DNA of 64,000 nt, taken from Planctomycetales bacterium. GTDB lineage: Bacteria; Planctomycetota; Planctomycetia; Planctomycetales; Planctomycetaceae. The stretch's first letter is position 1, and every line of letters starts with the position of its first letter. A program made the translations under genes and the position numbers. Below, piece after piece: positions 28,768-36,740 of this stretch. The stretch lies in assembly GCA_026400835.1 (NCBI GenBank), contig JAPLOA010000079.1:62001-126000 (forward strand), read 5' to 3'. Below the pieces are notes generated by a model that saw nothing but the letters and a program-made list of their open reading frames with translations, did no database searches and was not told the origin of the DNA.

Positions 28768-29673
28768 TTATCCTCTCGACAGGCTCAGAACGTAAACTCC
28801 GACCAGCATACTGAGGATACAAACGGCTTTGGGCAAGGGATTCTTTTCTCCGTAGATTCTGACTCCGGCGATAAATGCAATCACGATCGAAGTTCTTCGA
28901 AGCGGAGAAATGACCGAGATCAATCCTCCTGGCGTTTCAATCGCAGTGAAGTAAAGAAAGTCGGAGACAAGCAGCAGGATGGAGATCACGGGGATTGACC
29001 AGCGCCATTGAAAGGGAGTCGTCGTGCGCCCTTTAAAGTACCAGTGCGTCACCAAAGGAGTCATGACCAGCACAAGATACACAGAGAACCATGCCTGAAC
29101 AGTCGCAGCATGCAGATGACAGTTCTGTAGCAGGAACTTATCGTGCAAGGCACTGCAGGCCCCAAGCAGCGTTGCGATCACCATAAAGCCAACCCAGCGG
29201 TTCCTGTGGAAGTGAATCCCCTCCTTTCGCCCTACCAGCGAGAATGCGTAGAAGGAGATCAGTATGATGGTGATCCCGCCCCACTGCCACAAATCGGGCC
29301 GTTCGCTTAAGAAAACAACTGCAATCGTAATCGTCCAGAGTGGGCTGCTTGCTCGAATAGGGGCGGCAATCGACATTGGCAGATGTTTAAGAGCAAACGA
29401 TGCGAAGATCCAGGAACTGCCTGCGATCAGCGATTTCAGGAACAACAGAATGTGCCCCGTTCCTGACAGCGATTCAACCCGCAGAAAATGAGCCGGTACT
29501 CCTGTGGGATAGAATTGAGAGAACAGGATCAATGGAAGCCAAAGACTCGCGGCAGTCAGAACATTAAAAAACAGAACGGGAGGGACGGCATTCTCTTTCA
29601 GCGAAACCTTCTTGGCGATTTCATAGAATCCCAGAAAAACGGCCGAGCATAAGCTGAGCAGGATCCATGTCAT
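28768..29673 (-). CDS. EamA/DMT-family transporter
   Basis: 301-residue inner-membrane protein with about ten predicted helices in two homologous halves, as in the drug/metabolite transporter superfamily. Family-like elements: SSWIFASFALKHLPMSIAAPIRASSPLWT at the end of the first half and the matching TAIETPGGLISVISPLRRTSIVIA in the second. Such proteins export amino acids, nucleobases or sugars; the substrate cannot be read. It lies ten bases downstream of the 977-residue secreted protein and three bases upstream of the lipoprotein gene. Confidence 0.9.
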   Translation of the reverse strand: MTWILLSLCSAVFLGFYEIAKKVSLKENAVPPVLFFNVLTAASLWLPLILFSQFYPTGVPAHFLRVESLSGTGHILLFLKSLIAGSSWIFASFALKHLPMSIAAPIRASSPLWTITIAVVFLSERPDLWQWGGITIILISFYAFSLVGRKEGIHFHRNRWVGFMVIATLLGACSALHDKFLLQNCHLHAATVQAWFSVYLVLVMTPLVTHWYFKGRTTTPFQWRWSIPVISILLLVSDFLYFTAIETPGGLISVISPLRRTSIVIAFIAGVRIYGEKNPLPKAVCILSMLVGVYVLSLSRG

Positions 29674-29683
29674 TGCAAGCGTT

Positions 29684-32617
29684 CTACTCAGGGCTGTTCA
29701 GGGGCAAAGATTTCTCGTCGCCTGTAAGTCGCATCGGCTCAGACGATTGCAGCGTTGGTATGCGACGAATCTTCAGGTCGTCTATATGCGCTTCTTCAAC
29801 TCCGCTTTGTCCCATCAGGCCCATAGTTACAGAGAATGATGTTGATGAACTGACCGGGCGAATCATCTCAAATTTGGTCCATTCGGATTCCAGTTCCGTG
29901 CGCACGCTGTTCTCAGGACCAAGCTCAGAGTCGAAGATCACAAGAGGACGCTTCGATTCAGGCGACGCAGTTCGCCCTTTTCTAACTCGTCCGCTGACAA
30001 TCATCACGTCTCCCGCATTTACCTCTATAGGTGGCGTTGTCACCGTGATCGGCATTGAATCATCGCGTGAGAGTCGGTTTGACTCGGGGTTTGCATACCA
30101 GGCAATCAATCGCAGAACCTTCCCCGCGCGGGGATCCTGTAACACATCGGCGGTTGCCGAGCAGGGCGACTTTGGTGCAATGCTGAGGTTCCAGCCTTCC
30201 TGCGATGCCGAGCGGAGGTTCTCAAAATCGCCCGATGGCAGAAGATTATCACTGAGACGGTGCTGCTGTTGCTCAATGTAGTGAACCAAACGCCAGTGAT
30301 CGGGAAGCGTTGCGAACGATATGGTGTGTGGAGACGACGTCGGCGAGCTTAGATCTGCAATGGCAAGTTTCCAGCACTCCTGTTGAGCCAGTCTGGCAAA
30401 TCGCATGGAGTCACGCGCTCGCTGTGCGGCCTCATGGAAGTCCTGATTCTTCAGCTCAAACTCAGCTCGATCCAGCATCTGTTTGGACTGCGACATCAGA
30501 GCATCGACCTGAGGTGAGACAGTATGCTCGTCCCGCAGGAGTTCGAGAGTTTCCAGAACTCGCAGATACTTCAGAGAAGCCAGCTCCGTCGTTCTTGCGG
30601 CAGCCCGCGGGGCCATCGTGTGAATTTGCTTTTCCAGCCCGGGAATCAGTACCGCAGGGTTGGAACAAATCACCAGCGCCGCGCTTTGATCGAAGTTCTT
30701 AATCTTTAGTGACAGGCCGCCTGCCGTCACTTCCCGAGGAAGCCCACTGATACCTGTCGTGGAGATCTGCCACGCGGAAGAAGTTTCCGACGCAGCCACG
30801 ATCAGATTGACTTCCGGCTCAAATAGAGGGCCTGGAACAAACTGCGAGACGTTATCCCACGCTGTTGCGAGAATCAGAGTATCCCCGTTGCCATTAATGA
30901 CAACGGCATCATGTGTTGAAGGCCCCTCGGCGCCTGCGACCGCTGCTCCAGCCGTTCGGCCTCCGAGAGCAGAATTCAAACGTGATCGCGTGTCACGATT
31001 TCGTGAAACTGATTTTTGTTCGCCCTGATGAAGTGCGAGGTAACCTTCAATTCTGCCGCGAGCCAGAAAACGTTCCAGCAGTTCAATTTCCATGCAGGCA
31101 AGCTCGATAGCAATGGCGGTTTCACGATCCGCACTATTGTCGATTTGCAGAGCATGCGTTTTCCAGAAGCCTATACCCTTATAACCGGCAGACAACGCCG
31201 TGTAGACACCCTGTTGAATCTGCTCCGGTTCCAGAAACGTCTGACGAAGTCCCAGATCTTCTCGCCAGGCTCGCTGCAATGCCGATGGCTCAGTTTGAAC
31301 CCATGTCCACGGGCAGGAAATCTGGCCCGCATTCTGTTGGCGACGGATCAGCAAGTTTCGAAGAGAGCCAAAGGAAATATCTCGCCCAACAACATGCCGC
31401 CCAATTCCAACAAGGTCGATTTCCCGAGCAACTGAACCTTCTGACCCGGTGACATCAGCTATCTGCAGTCGCTGATACCTTCTGTCAGCGCTGCGAACTT
31501 CGCGAGACCATGCCAGGAGATGAGGTTGCTCCTCGGGAGAAACTCGAGTTCCTGTCAGCCAGGCTGACACATGAGGATACTGCTGATCGAGAGGTGGAAG
31601 TGATTGCAGCAGACGCGTGTAGTCCCCGGGTTCGAATTCGGGATGGGGAGGGGTCGCGATGACGGCAATTCCTGCTTCATACAAACTCCTGGCACGATCC
31701 TGATCATTACTGTTCGGAACCCAGACGGAGTTCAGGCCGATTTGGTTCAGTGTTTGAATATGCTCGGCATGATCCGGAGCCATCCTCATGATGACGGGTT
31801 TATGATCAAGCATGAGTCCTCCCAGCTCGACGTCGACAGGGACAAACCGCCTTTCGTTCTCCAAAGGTGAGGATCCAGGAGACGATTCCGAAACAAGCTT
31901 AATGAGAGACTCGGCAGGTGCGATGGTGGGGCCGGAGTAAACGACACCGAGGTCAAAAAAAATCTCACCAGGCGTCGCCTCTATGAACAGTACAAGACCT
32001 GTAATTATTGCCTGCTGCATGCGGATATCTGAGCTGTTTAACTCAGCGCGAACACGTCGAGTTTGTGACTCAATCACTTTCTTTGTGGCTTCCACATGGA
32101 GAGTCTGCCACTGATCGGCCGCTGATAGTTTTTCACCGGGCAGAATAAGCTCAAGGGGCTTACCCGTTCTTGGATCAGCATAGTTTGGCAGCACCACCAG
32201 TAACCCCAGTTGAATGCCAATCACAGACGAATGGATCTCGACAGAGGCCTTGTAGTCATTGTGAACTACCGATGCAGGCACACGAGTTCGGATTTGAAGA
32301 TCTTCGGGCAAACGAGTGTTCAGCAGTCGAAATCGCTGAACCGCCACGCCGTCATGGGTTGCGGGCTTTTGCTCAACCCGAGTGTTCCTTTGGGTTCCGA
32401 CAACGGCCCACTTTGAAGGAACCGTTTCAGACAATGTCTCGCCGGCTGCAGTGAATGATGCCAGCGTGAGCCGCAAAATTACAGTTAACGTGAGAAACTT
32501 CCAACAGGAACGACGTCCGGCGAAAGCACTCCACGGACCGAACGTGACAGGCCTTCGGCTGTTCGCATTTTGCGGACGCTGTCGTTCGATTGAGGGATGA
32601 GAATCAGCTGACAACAT
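29684..32617 (-). CDS. Large secreted protein with glycoside-hydrolase-like central region
   Basis: 977 residues, with an N-terminal signal/anchor (about 40-58). Region 60-280 looks beta-rich; 280-530 follows a TIM-barrel-like order (LGGLMLDHKPVIMRMAPDHAEHIQ, LNQIGLNSVWVPN, AGIAVIATPPHPEFEPGDY, GYKGIGFWKTHAL), as in proteins related to glycoside hydrolases, without catalytic acids that I can assign; a helical part (about 690-760) and a carbohydrate-binding-like C-terminal beta domain (NLLPSGDFENL to HIDDLKIRRI) follow. First gene of a compact operon with the EamA transporter and lipoprotein. Substrate unknown. Confidence 0.75.
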   Translation of the reverse strand: MLSADSHPSIERQRPQNANSRRPVTFGPWSAFAGRRSCWKFLTLTVILRLTLASFTAAGETLSETVPSKWAVVGTQRNTRVEQKPATHDGVAVQRFRLLNTRLPEDLQIRTRVPASVVHNDYKASVEIHSSVIGIQLGLLVVLPNYADPRTGKPLELILPGEKLSAADQWQTLHVEATKKVIESQTRRVRAELNSSDIRMQQAIITGLVLFIEATPGEIFFDLGVVYSGPTIAPAESLIKLVSESSPGSSPLENERRFVPVDVELGGLMLDHKPVIMRMAPDHAEHIQTLNQIGLNSVWVPNSNDQDRARSLYEAGIAVIATPPHPEFEPGDYTRLLQSLPPLDQQYPHVSAWLTGTRVSPEEQPHLLAWSREVRSADRRYQRLQIADVTGSEGSVAREIDLVGIGRHVVGRDISFGSLRNLLIRRQQNAGQISCPWTWVQTEPSALQRAWREDLGLRQTFLEPEQIQQGVYTALSAGYKGIGFWKTHALQIDNSADRETAIAIELACMEIELLERFLARGRIEGYLALHQGEQKSVSRNRDTRSRLNSALGGRTAGAAVAGAEGPSTHDAVVINGNGDTLILATAWDNVSQFVPGPLFEPEVNLIVAASETSSAWQISTTGISGLPREVTAGGLSLKIKNFDQSAALVICSNPAVLIPGLEKQIHTMAPRAAARTTELASLKYLRVLETLELLRDEHTVSPQVDALMSQSKQMLDRAEFELKNQDFHEAAQRARDSMRFARLAQQECWKLAIADLSSPTSSPHTISFATLPDHWRLVHYIEQQQHRLSDNLLPSGDFENLRSASQEGWNLSIAPKSPCSATADVLQDPRAGKVLRLIAWYANPESNRLSRDDSMPITVTTPPIEVNAGDVMIVSGRVRKGRTASPESKRPLVIFDSELGPENSVRTELESEWTKFEMIRPVSSSTSFSVTMGLMGQSGVEEAHIDDLKIRRIPTLQSSEPMRLTGDEKSLPLNSPE

Positions 32618-32945
32618 TGAACATCCGTGTTCATTCTGTCTTTCAATCTTAATCCGCCACAGACTGTCTGCAGGGAGTCAGAATGCTAGCGAAAGTCGCA
32701 GTTTTTACCGAGCCCAGATTTACGGATCCGTCTGGCGAAGTGCTGGTTTCTCCGGGGGTGGTCAGGCTGGATTTACAAAAAATTGCCCGGTCGTGAGAGA
32801 ATGGTGAGATTCTCCGTCAGACGTTGCAAAAAAACTCATGTCAGCCCGGCTATTTGCTTGTGATGAAGAATCACGGCGACAAGAATCTTCAGCATTGCCC
32901 GCGATGTCCCAATTCACGGACTCCCCCCTTCCCAGGATGTCTGCC
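32618..32945. other. Intergenic region, divergent
   Basis: About 330 bases between the 977-residue protein gene (-) and a small coiled-coil protein gene (+). An open stretch upstream of 32946 (from 32838) reads in frame but lacks conserved character and a ribosome site. No promoter boxes could be assigned. Confidence 0.4.
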
Positions 32946-33239
32946 ATGACAGTTCAAAAGCGATTTAACGACACCGAGGCCGAAGCTTTACCAGTAGAAA
33001 TGCTGGAGTTGGGGCGTTTGATAGATTCTATGAAAGGACCGGAGAGAGAAAATCTGGTTTTGGCTTTCAACCGAGTCTCTGATTCAATCCAACGTCGCCG
33101 ACGAATCCTTAACCTTGTTCAGGAAGCGTTGTCCCAACTTCGACTTGACGTCAAATATCTGATGTTTGACCTGGAGACGACACGTCGAGAACGAGACCAA
33201 CTTCAGTCGCAACTGGAAGAAGAAGATACTGGATTCTGA
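32946..33239 (+). CDS. Small coiled-coil protein
   Basis: 97 residues from the ATG at 32946, chosen because AGGA lies eight bases before it. The protein is soluble and almost entirely helical with heptad-like spacing (MLELGRLIDSMKGPERENLV, LRLDVKYLMFDLETTRRERD, QLQSQLEEED), so a dimeric coiled coil is likely. No family recognised. Its transcript runs into the strong hairpin at 33338-33385. Confidence 0.65.
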   Translation: MTVQKRFNDTEAEALPVEMLELGRLIDSMKGPERENLVLAFNRVSDSIQRRRRILNLVQEALSQLRLDVKYLMFDLETTRRERDQLQSQLEEEDTGF

Positions 33240-33337
33240 TAGTCCCGGCCGCAGTGATTTCGATAGATGCGAACCGCCTGGACGGCAAAAAGGCGGTTCC
33301 AAAGACATCTATGGCACGTGCAACTAAGGTTCTTTGA

Positions 33338-33385
33338 AGCCAAATAAAAAACGCCACAGGTTACTGTGGCGTTTTTTATTTGGCT
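33338..33385. terminator. Perfect bidirectional intrinsic terminator
   Basis: Two 22-base arms (33338-33359 and 33364-33385) are exactly complementary around a four-base loop. The GC-rich inner part (ACGCCACAG with CTGTGGCGT) is flanked by an A-run on the left and a T-run on the right, so it works as a terminator on both strands. It lies between two convergent small genes, about 100 bases after the plus-strand stop and 26 bases after the minus-strand stop. Confidence 0.93.
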
Positions 33386-33411
33386 TTGTGGTTCACCGAG
33401 TGAGTGCAACC

Positions 33412-33723
33412 TCAGGCGATGTCGAACGACTCTGCACCATCATCACTAATCTCGTCGTCGACAATAAGATTGCCAACGCTGCCGGGTCCGTGATCATAAC
33501 AGTCGTCTGAATGCCACAATGGAAGACCGGCTGCATAGCGAGCCGCAAGCATCATGACCTTCTCTTCAGAACCAGGCTTGGCCGCCGTTGGAGAAGCGGG
33601 ATCAACACCCAACGACCGCAACTCTTCCTCAAACCCGGCATCCAGATCGCTCAGGAATTCGTAGCCTTCAATTTCGGACAAAGATTCAAGTCCAGCATCG
33701 GCTTCGGAATACATAAAAGACAT
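33412..33723 (-). CDS. Small acidic protein, unknown function
   Basis: 103 residues, strongly acidic at both ends (EADAGLESLSEIEGYEFLSD and VDDEISDDGAESFDIA), without signal or membrane segment. The start ATG has GGAG seven bases upstream, and the gene is followed by a strong terminator, which supports expression. The middle has PGSEEKVMMLAARYAAGLP, which could be a short helix-rich motif. No family recognised. Confidence 0.65.
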   Translation of the reverse strand: MSFMYSEADAGLESLSEIEGYEFLSDLDAGFEEELRSLGVDPASPTAAKPGSEEKVMMLAARYAAGLPLWHSDDCYDHGPGSVGNLIVDDEISDDGAESFDIA

Positions 33724-34064
33724 TCAAAGACTCCAGTGGGGTGCAAACCGGTTGCAAAAATGTTGTCATCGATCCTTCACCTCCGTCCCTGGAGATTTTC
33801 GCTTTGGAGGGCCGCCACTCACATCGACTTGTTCCGGCAGTTAACCTTTGAACAAACATACGAGGGGGCACAGCCCTTTCCAACGTGCGAAACCGTTGAA
33901 TCCCTCCGCTGCGGGATTTTTGAATCCCCGGTGCGGAATGTCAACAAAAATTCATGATCACTAAATGTGATTCCAATGATCCAGTCGCTTTCAAGAAATC
34001 AGCCGAGTGACCTTGAGACTGAACCTTCTCCCACTTGTCCTGCAGACTGCCCAAATTCCAAGTT
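33724..34064. other. Long leader region of the small acidic protein gene
   Basis: 340 bases with no supported gene. It contains the candidate promoter at 33916-33944; the leader between this and the gene at 33723 is about 190 bases. No known riboswitch fold is recognised. Confidence 0.35.
33916..33944 (-). promoter_or_regulatory. Candidate promoter with overlapping palindrome
   Basis: On the minus strand TTGACA (33944-33939) is followed after 17 bases by AAAAAT (33921-33916), about 190 bases upstream of the small acidic protein. A palindrome, GGGATT-N4-AATCCC at 33913-33928, covers the -10, which would suit an operator. Sequence pattern only. Confidence 0.35.
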
Positions 34065-34373
34065 TTAGCTTGCGAGTGGATCATTCCTGAAACTGATCAC
34101 ATGTTCTCGAAGAGCTGTCATGAGCGATACGGAAAAGCTGGTGACTTCGAAATGCTCCTCTGATTTCCGCGTCGCGATCAAGTTTGCCCCATCAAGCCAC
34201 CGCATTGACAAACGTCCTCGCAAGAATGCCAAAATCAACAGGACAAGAAACCAGCAAACAAATAGACCCATCACTCCAAAGAGTTCCTTTATCAGTTCGC
34301 TGCAGGCCGTCAGGCCAATTGCAGGTAGTACTGCCCACTGAAGCCACTTCCATTGTTGGTACTTTTGAGCTGA
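34065..34373 (-). pseudogene. Distal half of a membrane-protein gene, cut off by an in-frame TAG
   Basis: Directly after the amber stop at 34374-34376 the same frame stays open for 102 codons to a stop at 34065. The reading, beginning SAQKYQQWKWLQW and continuing into two hydrophobic helices (AVLPAIGLTACSELIKELFG and LFVCWFLVLLILAFLRGR), ends in a cytoplasmic-looking DGANLIATRKSEEHFEVTSF segment. This is the expected continuation (third and fourth helices plus tail) of the upstream half. A GTG at 34274 could reinitiate only its last part. Either a nonsense mutation or a sequencing error, or a readthrough codon. Confidence 0.6.
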
Positions 34374-34835
34374 CTAGGAGACTTTCAGGTAGACTCGAGG
34401 TGTGTTCAATTCCACAGCAAGATTGATCAGCATGGCGACGAAAGCCCAAACTCCCAGAAGAAAATAGAGAGGAATTGCCTCCTGCGGGCTATTTCTTCCG
34501 ACAACCAGATAGATCAACAAGAGAATTCCCAAGGGAATCAGAAGCAGGCCTGTTGCAAGATGTCGCAGTGTTCGGAGCCCATCACTGGGGGCGAGCACTT
34601 TCAATGTAAGAACGCGAAGGTCGTCGGATTGCCCTGTGACGAGGCAAAACTGCGGCAGCGTGACATTGGATCGACAAAGAATTCCGTTCTCGGTCAGTTC
34701 GAAATCCCGATTCTCCGTATTAACCTGCACTGCCTGATCGGGAACCTCCTGTGGCGGTGCATAGGGATTGTCACTTTGAATTGGGCTACCCGCCTTGCGT
34801 CGCAGATTGTCCGGATTATTGAGGCTGCTTTGCAA
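34374..34835 (-). CDS. Membrane protein with NPYAPP motif, proximal half
   Basis: 153 residues up to a TAG. The start is the TTG at 34835, overlapping the upstream gene by 20 bases; there is no ATG. The N terminus carries SDNPYAPP, a motif common at the start of planctomycete membrane proteins, then a soluble region (ELTENGILCRSNVTLPQFCL) with a Cys pair-like layout, then two membrane helices (HLATGLLLIPLGILLLIYLV and YFLLGVWAFVAMLINLAV). The family normally continues with a basic loop and further helices, which here occur after the stop codon in the same frame. Function unknown. Confidence 0.62.
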   Translation of the reverse strand: MQSSLNNPDNLRRKAGSPIQSDNPYAPPQEVPDQAVQVNTENRDFELTENGILCRSNVTLPQFCLVTGQSDDLRVLTLKVLAPSDGLRTLRHLATGLLLIPLGILLLIYLVVGRNSPQEAIPLYFLLGVWAFVAMLINLAVELNTPRVYLKVS

Positions 34836-36636
34836 GCTCTTTTGCTGTCTCGATCAGACGCCTTTGACGGACAGCAAGGTCATGAACCTGCTTCTTCAGC
34901 GAAGGAAGATCTTCACTGGAAGCTGACTGGAGCAGACCGTCAACTTGTTTTGTTCGTCGATTCACCTGCAGTTGAAGATTTCTCAGCATCTTGATTTCAG
35001 CCATCAGTTCAACGAGTCCTGGTTTCTGCGGTGGACCCTCCTGTTGTTGGCTTTTTTGCTGCTGTTCCTTCATCTCCTGCATTTCTTTTTGTGTTGTCTC
35101 GATCAACTGTTTGAGCGATTCAATAATGTCATTTTGTACTGACTGAGTCAGATCTTCGACCTTTGATTCCTGCAGCCATCCCGAAACTGAGCCCATATCA
35201 GCTTCGATGTCTTCAACGGCCAGCAGGATCGAAACTGATGTGCCATCTTCCCGTAGCAGGTTCACCGTCTGTGCACATTCACTGGCGAGTTCCGTCTGTT
35301 GTTGAGCCAATGCGCGACACTGCCCGTAGTATTGATCGAGCCATTCTTTCTGAGGCGTTGCTGCGAGGCTAACGGTGCCTTCATGAATCTGAGTCTCTGC
35401 AGCCAGCATTCTCTGGAATCGGGCTTCCAGCGAGGCCAGCAGCATCTCCTTCTCTTCCTCACGAAGCTGCTTCAGCATCTCTTCCAGCTCTGATGCCGCT
35501 TCATGCAACTCCTCAAGTGCTTCGTCTTCGTGCTCCAGGGCCTTTTCTCGCTCCTGTTCCTTCAATTCCTCAAGTGCACGCTCCATTTGCTGCTGTGCGT
35601 TCTCGAGCTGCTCACGACCCGGAGTCTTTTTGGGTTCATCCTTGCCGGACTTTTCTCCGGACTTACCAGCCGACTTTTTCTTGCCAGATGACTTCTGCTC
35701 AGACTTTGAGCCGGAGCCTTTTGATTTGCCGTCCTTCGATTCGCCATCCTTAGGCTCGCCATCTCCAGGCTTACTGTTCGGAGCACTGTCGCCTTTGGGC
35801 TCGCGGTCACCCTTTTTCTTGTCTTCCTGATCTTTGCCCTCGGGATCCGTCCCTTCAGTATCGCCATCTTTCTTCTCTTCTCCCGGCTTGCCATCAGTCG
35901 GCTTTCCTTTGGCCGACTTGCCATCCTTTGATTTCCCGGTGCTTTTCCCGTCCGATTCCTCTGAACTGTCCGGATCCCTGGCTTCGTCGTCTTCTTTGTC
36001 GTCGCCCTGCTCTGCTTCAGCTTGCTGGTCGTCGTGCTCCTTCATCGAGTCCAGTGTCTTCTTGGCACCTTCGAGAGCTTTTTGCTGGCCGGGAGCTGCA
36101 TTCGAAGGAGCTTCAGAATTCTGTGTTGAAGCTCGGGCTGATTTTTGTTCAGCCAATATGCTTCGAACATCCTTCAGCAAGCCGTTGAGTCTTTCCTGCT
36201 CACGTTCAACACTGCTGCGACGGTCTTCACTTTGCAGCAACTTCAGCAATGTTTCGAGACTGGCAACGATCTCAGTCTGTTTCTCGGTCGCCGTCCCCAG
36301 TTCGCTCTTGCTGAGTAACTCAACAACCTTCTCAATATCTTCTTTGACCTGATCCTCGCGTCCTTTACCAATGGCACGTCGCAGCAGATCGGCTCGCTCC
36401 GGATCCTGACGTCCAAGGATATCGGCCATCTGAGTCAGCATTCGTTCAAAGCGAGCATACCGCCCGCTGATCGCCAACGCATCGTCACGCAGATCCTTAG
36501 GTGTCACAACCTTTGGGGGCACTGTTTTCTTGTCGGGTTCCGAGTCCGATGATTTTGGCTCCTGAGCAACGACGCCAAACCACATCCACAAACAGGTACA
36601 AAAACTTGCCGCAAAGATCATGCTGCGAATATTCAT
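34816..36636 (-). CDS. Secreted/periplasmic coiled-coil protein with charged low-complexity region
   Basis: 606 residues. Signal peptide (1-24, ending VVAQ), then helical segments (about 45-160), a 150-residue low-complexity stretch of Lys, Asp, Gly, Ser, Glu and Pro (about 180-325), and long coiled coils (ALEELKEQEREKALEHEDEA and LEEMLKQLREEEKEMLLASL) to the C terminus. Start ATG has GAGGAT eight bases before it. It is 104 bases downstream of a large membrane protein with a similar coiled-coil tail and overlaps the next gene. The pair resembles the DUF4175-like unit linked to MoxR/DUF58 clusters in planctomycetes (inference); no MoxR gene is here. Confidence 0.75.
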   Translation of the reverse strand: MNIRSMIFAASFCTCLWMWFGVVAQEPKSSDSEPDKKTVPPKVVTPKDLRDDALAISGRYARFERMLTQMADILGRQDPERADLLRRAIGKGREDQVKEDIEKVVELLSKSELGTATEKQTEIVASLETLLKLLQSEDRRSSVEREQERLNGLLKDVRSILAEQKSARASTQNSEAPSNAAPGQQKALEGAKKTLDSMKEHDDQQAEAEQGDDKEDDEARDPDSSEESDGKSTGKSKDGKSAKGKPTDGKPGEEKKDGDTEGTDPEGKDQEDKKKGDREPKGDSAPNSKPGDGEPKDGESKDGKSKGSGSKSEQKSSGKKKSAGKSGEKSGKDEPKKTPGREQLENAQQQMERALEELKEQEREKALEHEDEALEELHEAASELEEMLKQLREEEKEMLLASLEARFQRMLAAETQIHEGTVSLAATPQKEWLDQYYGQCRALAQQQTELASECAQTVNLLREDGTSVSILLAVEDIEADMGSVSGWLQESKVEDLTQSVQNDIIESLKQLIETTQKEMQEMKEQQQKSQQQEGPPQKPGLVELMAEIKMLRNLQLQVNRRTKQVDGLLQSASSEDLPSLKKQVHDLAVRQRRLIETAKELAKQPQ

Positions 36637-36740
36637 AGTGATCTATCCTCAGGAGTGGTTCTCCTGCCCTGCTTCAACCTGGCGGTCAGTATTTCACATA
36701 CAGTTCAGCTGTTGGTCTTGGTTTACACAAATGCTGATCA

